8,667 bases of DNA from Candidatus Hodarchaeota archaeon (GTDB taxonomy: Archaea > Asgardarchaeota > Heimdallarchaeia > Hodarchaeales > YT1-039). The stretch covers positions 1-8,667 of the forward strand of contig JAEOTF010000435.1 of assembly GCA_016840025.1 (NCBI GenBank), given 5' to 3'. Position 1 is the first letter of the stretch. Every line of letters begins with the position of its first letter. The notes beneath the pieces are model-generated. The model searched no databases, had not been told where the DNA came from, and saw only the letters and a program-made list of their open reading frames with translations. The position numbers were made by a program, and so were the translations under genes. Shown here piece by piece: positions 1 to 6,544 of the stretch.

Positions 1-22
1 GGATTCCGATTTATTACTTCAT

Positions 23-1006
23 TCATTTGGAGCTGTTACTTTTCCCACTCTCGTTTTTGTACTTCAGACACAGGTAGGCATAGAACGTGACCCATTTATT
101 TTCTGTCTGCTTTTTTCCTGGATAGAAATAGCGATTCGTGGTCCTGCCAGGCGTCCAATCCAGAATATAACGGCCAGTTGAGGTTCTATGATTCTGAAGA
201 ATGGTCCAGGCGTTTTGCACTCTTGGGTCCTCACCGTATCCCATTTTTGCAAGGGCATACAAAGTTTCGAGAAGCCCCGCCCGGTAGGAAAAGGGAAAGA
301 TAGTCTTTCCAGTTTCCTTCGTCACAAATTCAGTGGGTTTTTTTGTTTTATAGAGCACATTCCGATCAAGAAAGTAGTTGATTAAGCGTTTGGTGTATGA
401 TTCAGCCCATAGCTGTGGGAGTTCACTGAGTGCAAACAAAGTTTTTACTGATCCTCGATAACAGCTTTTCACCAGCCGCGTTTTTCGTTTTCCTTCATGC
501 ATATCGCACAAATAGCCTTGATCCTCTCGAATCATAGTTTTTAGTAAATTAATCGTCTTTAAAAGCCGTAGATCCTCTTGAAATCCTAGTTTTACGAAGG
601 TTCGAATATTTATCCCATATAAACACGAATAATGATTCCAGAAATCCCCATCTGGTTGTTGAAGTGATAGATAGCGATTTGCTGCCTTCTTTACTAGGGG
701 ATTGTCCTTTGTTAGCCCTAGTTCCACTAAATAACTCAACACATAATGAGTAGTACTCCAATCAGCATATTCTACCCCAGCTCCTATGATTCGACCATCT
801 CGTTTTTTCACCTCCCAATATCCTTCAGGTTGCATCTTCTTCAAAATATTCTGCACTATTGAATACTCTATTACCGCTTCTTTAGCCTCTTTAACCTGGT
901 TCCTAGTATTTGGGAGATCCTGTAATTCTAACATCGTACGATACCGTATCGAAGGATTTTTCGCCTCCAATAGCCAGTCTATCACATCTTCCGGGATTTG
1001 TTCCAT
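23..1006 (-). CDS. Alpha/alpha-toroid (prenyltransferase/squalene-oxidase repeat-like) protein of unknown function
   Basis: This protein of about 327 residues looks like the terpenoid-cyclase/prenyltransferase alpha-alpha toroid superfamily. Numbering here is from the upstream GTG at 1012. It opens with a WLLE..NPSIRYRT motif (13-26). It then has repeated helical units with QW-like turns: MQPEGYW (60-66), LQQPDGDFW (117-125), REDQGY (162-167) and the LQNHRTSTGRY region (272-282). Blocks I recall as conserved in these orphan proteins are DWSTTHYVL (84-92), the NHYSCLYG stretch (126-133), CYRGSVK (184-190) and FSYRAGLLETLYALAKMGYG (241-260). There is no DxDD cyclase motif, signal peptide or membrane segment, so a cytosolic location is likely. 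Relatives are sometimes labelled prenyltransferase or, wrongly, nitrogen fixation protein; no reaction can be assigned. The ATG at 1006 is preferred over the GTG at 1012 because AAGGA at 1020-1016 is 9 nt from the ATG and only 3 nt from the GTG. The gene diverges from the 1397 gene. Fold assignment is fairly sure, function is not. Confidence 0.82.
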   Translation of the reverse strand: MEQIPEDVIDWLLEAKNPSIRYRTMLELQDLPNTRNQVKEAKEAVIEYSIVQNILKKMQPEGYWEVKKRDGRIIGAGVEYADWSTTHYVLSYLVELGLTKDNPLVKKAANRYLSLQQPDGDFWNHYSCLYGINIRTFVKLGFQEDLRLLKTINLLKTMIREDQGYLCDMHEGKRKTRLVKSCYRGSVKTLFALSELPQLWAESYTKRLINYFLDRNVLYKTKKPTEFVTKETGKTIFPFSYRAGLLETLYALAKMGYGEDPRVQNAWTILQNHRTSTGRYILDWTPGRTTNRYFYPGKKQTENKWVTFYAYLCLKYKNESGKSNSSK

Positions 1007-1014
1007 TTCCACAT

Positions 1015-1035
1015 TTCCTTAATTAATGGTTAATT
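1015..1035. repeat. Palindromic intergenic element, copy 1
   Basis: This 21-nt stretch reads TTCCTTAATTAA, then TG, then GTTAATT. It matches the stretch at 1192-1212 at 19 of 21 positions. It contains a perfect inverted repeat, AATTAA-TGG-TTAATT (1021-1035). It lies directly upstream of the toroid gene and overlaps its ribosome binding site. The spacing and symmetry are what an operator for a dimeric regulator would show. The low sequence complexity makes chance more likely than the match length alone suggests. Confidence 0.45.
1016..1020 (-). promoter_or_regulatory. Ribosome binding site of the toroid gene (decides its start)
   Basis: The minus strand reads AAGGA at 1020-1016. It lies 9 nt before the ATG at 1006 and only 3 nt before the in-frame GTG at 1012, which favours the ATG. 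The site sits inside the palindromic repeat copy at 1015-1035, so a protein bound to that repeat, or an RNA fold of it, could affect translation. That last point is inference. Confidence 0.5.
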
Positions 1036-1191
1036 GCACGAATTCTACTATCTTAAAGATATGAATATATTTGCCTGAGCATCCTATTCAAGATTAAAAA
1101 CCATACAATTATTATTAATCATCATTACAAAGGGATTAGGAGGTATTCCGTAATCATTCATCATCTTAACCTTTAACTTTAGTTATATTTA

Positions 1192-1212
1192 TTCCTTAAT
1201 TAAGAGTTAATT
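1192..1212. repeat. Palindromic intergenic element, copy 2
   Basis: This is the second copy of the 1015-1035 element, 177 nt away in the same orientation, with GA in place of TG at the variable positions. Here the symmetry is longer: TTAATTAA-GAG-TTAATTAA at 1196-1214 is a perfect 8-3-8 inverted repeat. It lies about 185 nt upstream of the GTG at 1397, near the middle of the divergent intergenic region. A shared operator for the two divergent transcripts is one reading. A chance product of AT-rich sequence is the other. Confidence 0.45.
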
Positions 1213-1378
1213 AATAAGATGTCAGTGTACATTGGTTTAACGACATAACGAAAGTTTTTGTGAACTTGCTGGAAGTTATTATCAAATAATAAGGAATTGA
1301 TTTGAATCTAGCATCTAGAGTACAATAATTTAATTAGCATTTCAGAATAGCTTAAAAACTTACAGATTTAGATCCTCT

Positions 1379-1385
1379 AAGGAGG
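1379..1385 (+). promoter_or_regulatory. Strong ribosome binding site of the SGNH hydrolase gene
   Basis: AAGGAGG lies 11 nt before the GTG at 1397. It is the strongest Shine-Dalgarno match in front of any gene here. It supports the GTG start, which also places the first beta strand (IQILCVGDS) immediately at the N-terminus, as is normal for the family. Confidence 0.7.
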
Positions 1386-1396
1386 AATTATCTGAA

Positions 1397-2008
1397 GTGA
1401 TTCAAATCTTATGCGTTGGGGATAGTTTGACAGCTGGTTACCCCGAATATGATCCAATGTGGGGTGGGAACCATGAGTCCCAATATTGTTACTGGTTGGA
1501 AAAAGAATTACTAAATAAATTTGATTTAAAATTTAATATTGTGAATAAAGGAATTTGTGGCGAAACTACGCGACAATTGGCCCGAAGATTTGAAATCGAA
1601 TTAAAAATGGACTCGTATGATATTGTTCTAGCCTTTGGAGGAGGGAATGATGCAGCTATTGGATATAGCCCTCTAGATATCAAGGACAATCTATGGAGCA
1701 TTATAAAACAAACTCAAAGCGGTCAAACTACTCTAATTGCAGGTACTGCTCCTCCTTTTGCCAATTTTCTGCGTCCAATGTCTAATGTTATGCTTTCAAT
1801 AAACCAAGCTCTCCGAGAATTATACATTGAGACTGATACCTCTTTTGCTGATTTGGGGAAAGCACTAGCTGATAAAGATGGATATTTAAAACCAGAATTC
1901 GATATTGGAGACGGAGTTCACCTAAACGTTCTCGGATACAAAAAAATAGCACTAACATTTTTACCCCTTGTATCAACTACATTTAATGAAATAATAAGAG
2001 ATAAATGA
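1397..2008 (+). CDS. SGNH/GDSL-family hydrolase (lysophospholipase L1/TesA-like esterase)
   Basis: This 203-residue protein is a serine esterase of the SGNH hydrolase superfamily, and the four diagnostic blocks are visible. Block I is CVGDSLTAGYPE, with nucleophile S10. Block II is NKGICGETT, with oxyanion G52. Block III is AFGGGNDAA, with N84 completing the oxyanion hole. Block V is DGVHLN, with D172 and H175 as the acid and base of the triad. Length matches the compact 180-210 residue TesA/lysophospholipase group. No signal peptide or anchor is seen, so it is probably cytosolic, unlike E. coli TesA. The substrate (acyl ester, thioester or acetylated sugar) cannot be read from the sequence. 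The start is GTG with a strong RBS. The gene heads a plus-strand unit; its stop is 18 nt before the next gene. Family assignment is confident, substrate is not. Confidence 0.93.
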   Translation: MIQILCVGDSLTAGYPEYDPMWGGNHESQYCYWLEKELLNKFDLKFNIVNKGICGETTRQLARRFEIELKMDSYDIVLAFGGGNDAAIGYSPLDIKDNLWSIIKQTQSGQTTLIAGTAPPFANFLRPMSNVMLSINQALRELYIETDTSFADLGKALADKDGYLKPEFDIGDGVHLNVLGYKKIALTFLPLVSTTFNEIIRDK

Positions 2009-2026
2009 TGTCTCATGGAATGAAAA

Positions 2027-2338
2027 ATGATGGGAAAAGTTATAGCACTTGTGTCTATGTTTCCTATTGGTGTAGGATCCTCGCTTTCTAAATGGGTTAA
2101 AATTGCGGTTAAAACGTTAAAACAAAACCCCAATATCAGAGTTCAGCTAACTCCAATGGGGACAATACTTGAAAGCAATGACTTGGATTCGATATTGAAA
2201 GCCATAAAACTTGCTCATAATGCTGTTGCAGCAACTGGTGTCCCTCGTATATCTACCACTTTGAAAATTGATTACCGAACAGATAAGGAGCGTAGAATGG
2301 AGAATAAGGTTGAAGTTCTTGAACAGAAAGACCAGTAG
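2027..2338 (+). CDS. MTH1187-family thiamine-binding protein
   Basis: This 103-residue protein belongs to the small MTH1187/YkoF-like family (Pfam Thiamine_BP, formerly DUF77). Such proteins have a ferredoxin-like fold, form oligomers, and some bind thiamine or related pyrimidines. Signature segments are visible: a first strand ending in SMFPIGVG-SSLSKWV (10-24), LTPMGTILES (41-50) followed by helix LDSILKAIKLAHNAV (53-67), then RISTTLKIDYRTDKERRMENKV (74-95). The length is typical. Two adjacent ATGs, at 2027 and 2030, are possible starts. The only RBS-like bases are GGAA at 2017-2020, so initiation may be weak or translationally coupled to the esterase gene 18 nt upstream. A further 18 nt separates it from the oxidoreductase gene. 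The ligand in this organism is inferred from the family, and the link to its neighbours is unexplained. Confidence 0.9.
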   Translation: MMGKVIALVSMFPIGVGSSLSKWVKIAVKTLKQNPNIRVQLTPMGTILESNDLDSILKAIKLAHNAVAATGVPRISTTLKIDYRTDKERRMENKVEVLEQKDQ

Positions 2339-2343
2339 ATAAG

Positions 2344-2348
2344 AAGGT
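2344..2348 (+). promoter_or_regulatory. Ribosome binding site of the molybdopterin oxidoreductase gene
   Basis: AAGGT lies 8 nt before the ATG at 2357, inside the 18-nt gap after the thiamine-binding protein gene. It supports that ATG, which also puts the first [4Fe-4S] cysteine at residue 10. Confidence 0.5.
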
Positions 2349-2356
2349 CATAATTC

Positions 2357-4297
2357 ATGCCTAGAGGAATTATCAACACAGTATGTCCTAGAGATTGCTA
2401 TGATACTTGCTTCCTCCGAGTAAAAGTGGATGATGGAAAAATTGTTTCCGTTAAAGGAGATCCTGTTAATCCAGTCACTAGGGGTTTCACATGCCCTCGT
2501 GGGGCTAAAGATGGTGAGCGAGTTGACAGAAATCGTGTTCTATTTCCCTATAGAAGAAAGAACCAGAGCATTCACAAAATTACTTGGGATCAGGCATTAC
2601 AGGAGATTTCAGAGAAATTACGTACAGCTTTAGAGAATTATGGGTCTGAAGCCGTTTTACATTTAGAATATGCTGGTAATACAGGTTTATTGACGTGGTA
2701 TTATCCCCAAAGAATTTGGAATGCTCTAGGAGCTACTAAAACTGATAATGCATTATGTAGTACGTCAGGACATGAAGCAATATCACTACATTACGGAGAA
2801 AGTTATGGCATTCAACCCGAAGAGTTGTTAGAACAGAAATTCATCGTTTTCTGGGGCTTTAATGCTGCGGTAAGCTCAATTCACATGTGGAGACTAGCTC
2901 GGGAAGCGAGAAAGAATGGAGCATTAATTGCTGTAGTAGACCCAAGGAAAAGTAAATCCGCTAAAAAAACTGATATTTGGTTGAATCCTTATCCTGGAAC
3001 CGACATTGCTTTAGTATATGGTGTAATGAGATGTCTCATTGGACATGAATATATCGATCAAGATTTCATTAAAAATTGGACAGTTGGATATGAAGAACTC
3101 AAGAAAGAAGTTATGAAGTGGACACCAAAAAGAGTAGAAGAAGTGACTGGTCTTAAATGGAGTACGATTGAGAATTTTAGTAGACATTATGGTGAATTGA
3201 GACCTAGTGCTACAATGATCGGGATAGGATTTCAAAAAAGCAATCAAGGAGCCAACTCTGTCAGAGCAGTAGCATTACTACCTGCTTTATTGGGTCTACA
3301 TCGAGGTTTCTTCTATAGTAACGGGAATGCCTATTTTGTTGACTTTTCATACCTCACAGGCGAAAGACTCACCTCAAAGAAACCTAAAACTGTAAGTCAA
3401 GTAGATTTAAGTCGTTTAGTTGAACAAGGGGATTTTAAATTCATCTATATTTATAATATGAATCCTGCATTGACTCTTCCAGATCAAACAGCATTTAGAA
3501 AGGGTTTATCCTCAAAAGATGTATTTATTGTTGTTCATGAGACACATTGGACAGAATCAACCGATTATGCCGATATCATCTTACCTGCAGCCACCTATTT
3601 GGAAAAAGAAGATATTGTAATTCCTTGGAGTCATAGATATGTACGTATGTCAAAGAAAGCGGTTGATCCTCTTGGTAAAAGCAAAGATGAAGTATGGGTA
3701 ACCAAAGAATTAGTAGAAAGACTCAATTTGAACGAAGAATGGCTACACGAGGATCAATGGGAAGCAGTGGAAAAAAGCCTTGAAAATTCTTTATATAAAG
3801 GCACATATAAGGATCTTATGAAAGGGAAGAGTGTGGAACTAAAGTATAGATCACTAGACAAATACCAAACTTCAACTGGAAAAATAGAACTGTATTCAAG
3901 AAAAGCTGTAAAATTAGGGTTTACTTCACTCCCCTTTCATGATTCGCAGTTATTAGGAGAGGGAGAATTCATTTTGCTGAATAGCTGTCTATCTCACTAT
4001 ACTCATACTCAGTTTCAAGAAATATATGGCCCAATTCCTGCGATAGTAAGGATAAACCCAGATGATAGTGAATTATTGGGAATTAAAGAGGGCGAAATAA
4101 TCTCTCTTTATAATAGTCATGGAAATATTAACGTAAAAGCAGAAATCTCGAATACCGTGCCTTTAGGAGTATTATGGTCACCTAAACTATTGGTTGGATT
4201 GGATAAAATATCACAGAATATTTTAACTACTGGCAACCCACAACTAATCGGTAAGGGTCCAAAATTTAACTCTACTGTCGTTAAAATATTAAAATAG
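2357..4297 (+). CDS. Molybdopterin-dependent oxidoreductase, DMSO-reductase family, single catalytic subunit
   Basis: This 646-residue enzyme carries a bis-pyranopterin Mo (or W) cofactor and one [4Fe-4S] cluster. The cluster motif is C10-x3-C14-x3-C18-x27-C46 (VCPRDCYDTC ... FTCPRG). C134 in NALCSTSGHEAI sits where E. coli FdhF has Sec140 and NapA has its ligand cysteine, so it is the likely metal ligand. The next residue is Ser, where formate dehydrogenases have a catalytic His. Further family blocks are VVDPRKSKSA (193-202), the cofactor-binding ADIILPAATYLEKEDIV (405-421), and a C-terminal pterin-binding domain from about residue 535 with SHYTHTQF (546-553). No twin-arginine signal is present, so it should be cytosolic. 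It is shorter than typical formate dehydrogenase or nitrate reductase subunits (700-900) but normal for compact archaeal and anaerobe members. No iron-sulfur or membrane subunit is adjacent. It is the last gene of its unit. Substrate unknown. Confidence 0.93.
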   Translation: MPRGIINTVCPRDCYDTCFLRVKVDDGKIVSVKGDPVNPVTRGFTCPRGAKDGERVDRNRVLFPYRRKNQSIHKITWDQALQEISEKLRTALENYGSEAVLHLEYAGNTGLLTWYYPQRIWNALGATKTDNALCSTSGHEAISLHYGESYGIQPEELLEQKFIVFWGFNAAVSSIHMWRLAREARKNGALIAVVDPRKSKSAKKTDIWLNPYPGTDIALVYGVMRCLIGHEYIDQDFIKNWTVGYEELKKEVMKWTPKRVEEVTGLKWSTIENFSRHYGELRPSATMIGIGFQKSNQGANSVRAVALLPALLGLHRGFFYSNGNAYFVDFSYLTGERLTSKKPKTVSQVDLSRLVEQGDFKFIYIYNMNPALTLPDQTAFRKGLSSKDVFIVVHETHWTESTDYADIILPAATYLEKEDIVIPWSHRYVRMSKKAVDPLGKSKDEVWVTKELVERLNLNEEWLHEDQWEAVEKSLENSLYKGTYKDLMKGKSVELKYRSLDKYQTSTGKIELYSRKAVKLGFTSLPFHDSQLLGEGEFILLNSCLSHYTHTQFQEIYGPIPAIVRINPDDSELLGIKEGEIISLYNSHGNINVKAEISNTVPLGVLWSPKLLVGLDKISQNILTTGNPQLIGKGPKFNSTVVKILK

Positions 4298-4342
4298 TAA
4301 GTAAAAGCCCGAATTACTCATTTAAGTTCCTGATCCACCTCA

Positions 4343-4350
4343 TTAAATAT
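4343..4350 (+). promoter_or_regulatory. Possible archaeal TATA box for the glucan phosphorylase gene
   Basis: TTAAATAT lies in the 94-nt gap between the oxidoreductase and phosphorylase genes, about 45 nt before the ATG at 4392. With the usual archaeal distance, transcription would begin near 4370-4375 and leave a short leader. That fits the absence of a clear Shine-Dalgarno sequence before this gene. It is a single AT-rich box in AT-rich DNA, so the call is weak. Confidence 0.3.
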
Positions 4351-4361
4351 CGAAAGTATCA

Positions 4362-4374
4362 AGAACTATGTTCT
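4362..4374. promoter_or_regulatory. Small palindrome near the predicted phosphorylase transcription start
   Basis: AGAAC-TAT-GTTCT is a perfect 5-3-5 inverted repeat, placed 12-24 nt after the TATA-like box and 18 nt before the phosphorylase start. A repressor binding here would cover the transcription start site. No copy was noticed at the other genes, so this may be a gene-specific operator or chance. Confidence 0.3.
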
Positions 4375-4391
4375 ATTCGCCCACAGATTGA

Positions 4392-6533
4392 ATGCAGATG
4401 GAGCCAAACTATACTCTTAACCTCCCTGAACGTATTCAAAGGTTAGAAGAGCTAGCAAAAAATCTTTATTGGACTTGGGAGCCTGAAGCACGAGCCTTAT
4501 TCCGTAATCTTGATCGTCCACTTTGGGAAAGTTCTGGACATAATCCGGTTAAGATTTTAAAATATAGTACACGGCTAAAAGCATTAAGTAAGGAACCAGG
4601 TTTTCTTCGCAATTATGAACATGTTTTACATAAATATGATACCTATATGCGATCTAAAGGATGGTTTGATGACGCGTTTCAGGCTCATAATATGCGTCCA
4701 ATCGCCTACATCTCTGCTGAATTTGGTTTACATCAGTCTCTTCCGATTTATTCTGGTGGTTTAGGAATACTCGCAGGAGACCATGTAAAAGAAGCGAGTG
4801 ATTTAGGAATTCCCTTCATAGGTCTCGGCTATATGTATCCTCAAGGTTACTTCAAACAGATGATAGGACCAAGTGGTTGGCAGCAAGCCTACAAAGAGGA
4901 TTTTAAATTTGATGAAACAGCTCTACAACCTATAGCAGATCAACTTTTAGTGGAAACTCCAAACCAAGATATTTATGTTCGAGTTTGGAAAGTAAACGTT
5001 GGTCGTACACAGCTTTTTCTCTTTGATACAAACGTAGAGAAGAATGCACCCTGGGATCGGGAATTGAGTGCTCGACTTTATGGTGGAGATAGAGAAATTC
5101 GGTTACGGCAAGAAATTGTCTTAGGATTCGCTGCAGTACGTATTTTGGAATCCCTTGACATTGATCCTCTAGTTTGGCACCTTAATGAAGGCCATACTGC
5201 ATTTGCAACTCTTGATCGAATAGAAACACTCGTTAAAGACGGCTATTCTTTTAATGAAGCAATGAATTTAGTCCGTAATTCAACGGTGTTTACCAGTCAC
5301 ACTCCTGTACCTGCAGGTCATGATACTTTCTCTTTTGATCTTATGGAGCGCTATTTCTGTGAATATTGGGAAGGTTTAGGGATTAATAAAGAGACCTTCA
5401 TGAGTTTAGGAACTCATGACGCTGGATGGGGTCCTTTATTTAACATGACAGCTCTTGGGATCCGTTTATCAAAAATTCGTAATGGTGTTTCTCAATTAAA
5501 TGCTAAAATTTGTAAAGAAATGTGGAAAGATTTCAAGAAATTCCCTGGAAATCCAAGTCCAGAAGTTAACTTTATTGGAATTACCAATGGTGTTCATGTG
5601 CCAACTTGGATAGCAGGTCCTGTTCAAGCTTTGTTTGATCGTTACTTAGGAGATGACTGGCTAAATAAACAAGATGATCGTCTTCTCTGGCAGAAGCTCG
5701 ATGATATTCCTGACAAAGAACTTTGGGATACACGACTACGAGTTAAAGACCGCCTTTTCTACCATCTTCGTGAGTGGGCACGAACAGCTTTACGGAGTGG
5801 TAAAGACCCACGCCAGATCTACGCAGGTGGGTCCTTGTTCGGTTCTAGAACATTGACATTTGGTTTTGCGAGACGCTTTGCAACCTATAAACGAGCTGGT
5901 TTAATTTTCTCTGATATGGACCGACTGAAGAAACTCCTACTTGACCCTTATCAACCAATTCAAATTATTTTTGCGGGTAAAGCTCACCCTGCAGATGAAC
6001 CTGGTAAAGCCATGCTACAGAAAATCTATAAAATGGCCCTTGACCCTACTTTAGGTGGTAGAATTGCTTTTCTTGAGAATTATGATATGCAAATCTCCCG
6101 ATATCTGGTACAGGGAACAGATGTTTGGTTAAACACCCCTCGTCGCCCTCTAGAAGCCAGCGGTACTTCTGGTCAAAAGGCTGCAATGAACGGGGTTATA
6201 AATTTCTCTATCCTAGATGGTTGGTGGCCTGAAGCTTATAATGGCGGCAATGGATGGGCTATCGGCAAAGAAAATGAATATAAAGATCAAAATAAACAAG
6301 ATCAAGAAGATGCCGAATCAGTATATGATACTCTTGAAAATGAGCTTATTCCACTTTTCTATCAGCGTGATCGGGACAAAATTCCCCGTGGTTGGTTAGA
6401 AATGGTTCGTGAATCCATCAAGACAGTTGTTCCTAATTTCGCTACAAGAGCCATGGTAAAGAAATATACTCAAGATACCTACCTTCCATTGGTATCTAAA
6501 AAAACAGATGATGGAAATTGGTTACCAAACTAA
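4392..6533 (+). CDS. glgP: Alpha-glucan phosphorylase (short, DUF3417-containing type)
   Basis: This 713-residue enzyme cleaves alpha-1,4-glucan with phosphate to give glucose 1-phosphate, mobilising glycogen or maltodextrin in the cytosol. The N-terminal 10-55 region (LPERIQRLEELAKNLYWTWEPEAR ... GHNP, given in part) matches the DUF3417 domain of this subfamily. It is followed by AYISAEFGLHQSLPIYSGGLG (105-125), WHLNEGHTAF (262-271), FTSHTPVPAGHDTF (300-313), NGVHVPTWI (399-407), FARRFATYKRAGLI (492-505) and IIFAGKAHPADEPGK (525-539). The pyridoxal-phosphate lysine should be K596 in EASGTSGQKAAMNG. Length fits the TM1168-like short group, not the roughly 850-residue long forms. An in-frame stop immediately precedes the ATG at 4392, so the start is there or at the ATG at 4398; neither has a clear RBS. 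It follows the oxidoreductase gene by 94 nt, probably as a separate transcript, and ends 11 nt from the convergent pncA gene. Confidence 0.95.
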   Translation: MQMEPNYTLNLPERIQRLEELAKNLYWTWEPEARALFRNLDRPLWESSGHNPVKILKYSTRLKALSKEPGFLRNYEHVLHKYDTYMRSKGWFDDAFQAHNMRPIAYISAEFGLHQSLPIYSGGLGILAGDHVKEASDLGIPFIGLGYMYPQGYFKQMIGPSGWQQAYKEDFKFDETALQPIADQLLVETPNQDIYVRVWKVNVGRTQLFLFDTNVEKNAPWDRELSARLYGGDREIRLRQEIVLGFAAVRILESLDIDPLVWHLNEGHTAFATLDRIETLVKDGYSFNEAMNLVRNSTVFTSHTPVPAGHDTFSFDLMERYFCEYWEGLGINKETFMSLGTHDAGWGPLFNMTALGIRLSKIRNGVSQLNAKICKEMWKDFKKFPGNPSPEVNFIGITNGVHVPTWIAGPVQALFDRYLGDDWLNKQDDRLLWQKLDDIPDKELWDTRLRVKDRLFYHLREWARTALRSGKDPRQIYAGGSLFGSRTLTFGFARRFATYKRAGLIFSDMDRLKKLLLDPYQPIQIIFAGKAHPADEPGKAMLQKIYKMALDPTLGGRIAFLENYDMQISRYLVQGTDVWLNTPRRPLEASGTSGQKAAMNGVINFSILDGWWPEAYNGGNGWAIGKENEYKDQNKQDQEDAESVYDTLENELIPLFYQRDRDKIPRGWLEMVRESIKTVVPNFATRAMVKKYTQDTYLPLVSKKTDDGNWLPN

Positions 6534-6544
6534 TCTAAGTCCAT

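Larger units (their letters stand above)
1036..1396. other. AT-rich divergent intergenic region with no supportable gene
   Basis: About 360 nt between the divergent toroid and SGNH hydrolase genes hold no convincing coding sequence. Stops are frequent in all frames and candidate starts lead to peptides of ten residues or fewer. The stretch contains the palindrome around 1196-1214, an orphan Shine-Dalgarno-like TTAGGAGGT at 1136-1144 with no usable start codon after it, and several TA-rich boxes. Examples are the stretch at 1325-1335 and CTTAAAAA at 1351-1358, which could be promoter elements for the plus-strand unit. None can be singled out from sequence alone. I see no tRNA or recognisable riboswitch. 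Confidence 0.6.

Noticed and set aside
1219..1248. Nine-codon frame starting ATG TCA GTG in the divergent intergenic region
   Set aside because: It has no ribosome binding site, is very short and shows no sign of coding. The strong Shine-Dalgarno at 1136-1144 is too far upstream to serve it.
1306..1320. Repeated TCTAG units around 1307-1318
   Set aside because: Two five-base units two bases apart are within chance expectation and have no further structure.
2106..2126. Short tandem-like GTTAAAAC units within the thiamine-binding protein gene
   Set aside because: They encode the VKTLKQ helix in frame. Two partial units in AT-rich coding DNA are not a repeat array.
2357..2510. Formate dehydrogenase or nitrate reductase identity for the molybdopterin enzyme
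   Set aside because: The cluster motif alone is shared across the family. The residue after C134 is Ser not His, there is no export signal and no partner subunit, so a specific name is not supported.
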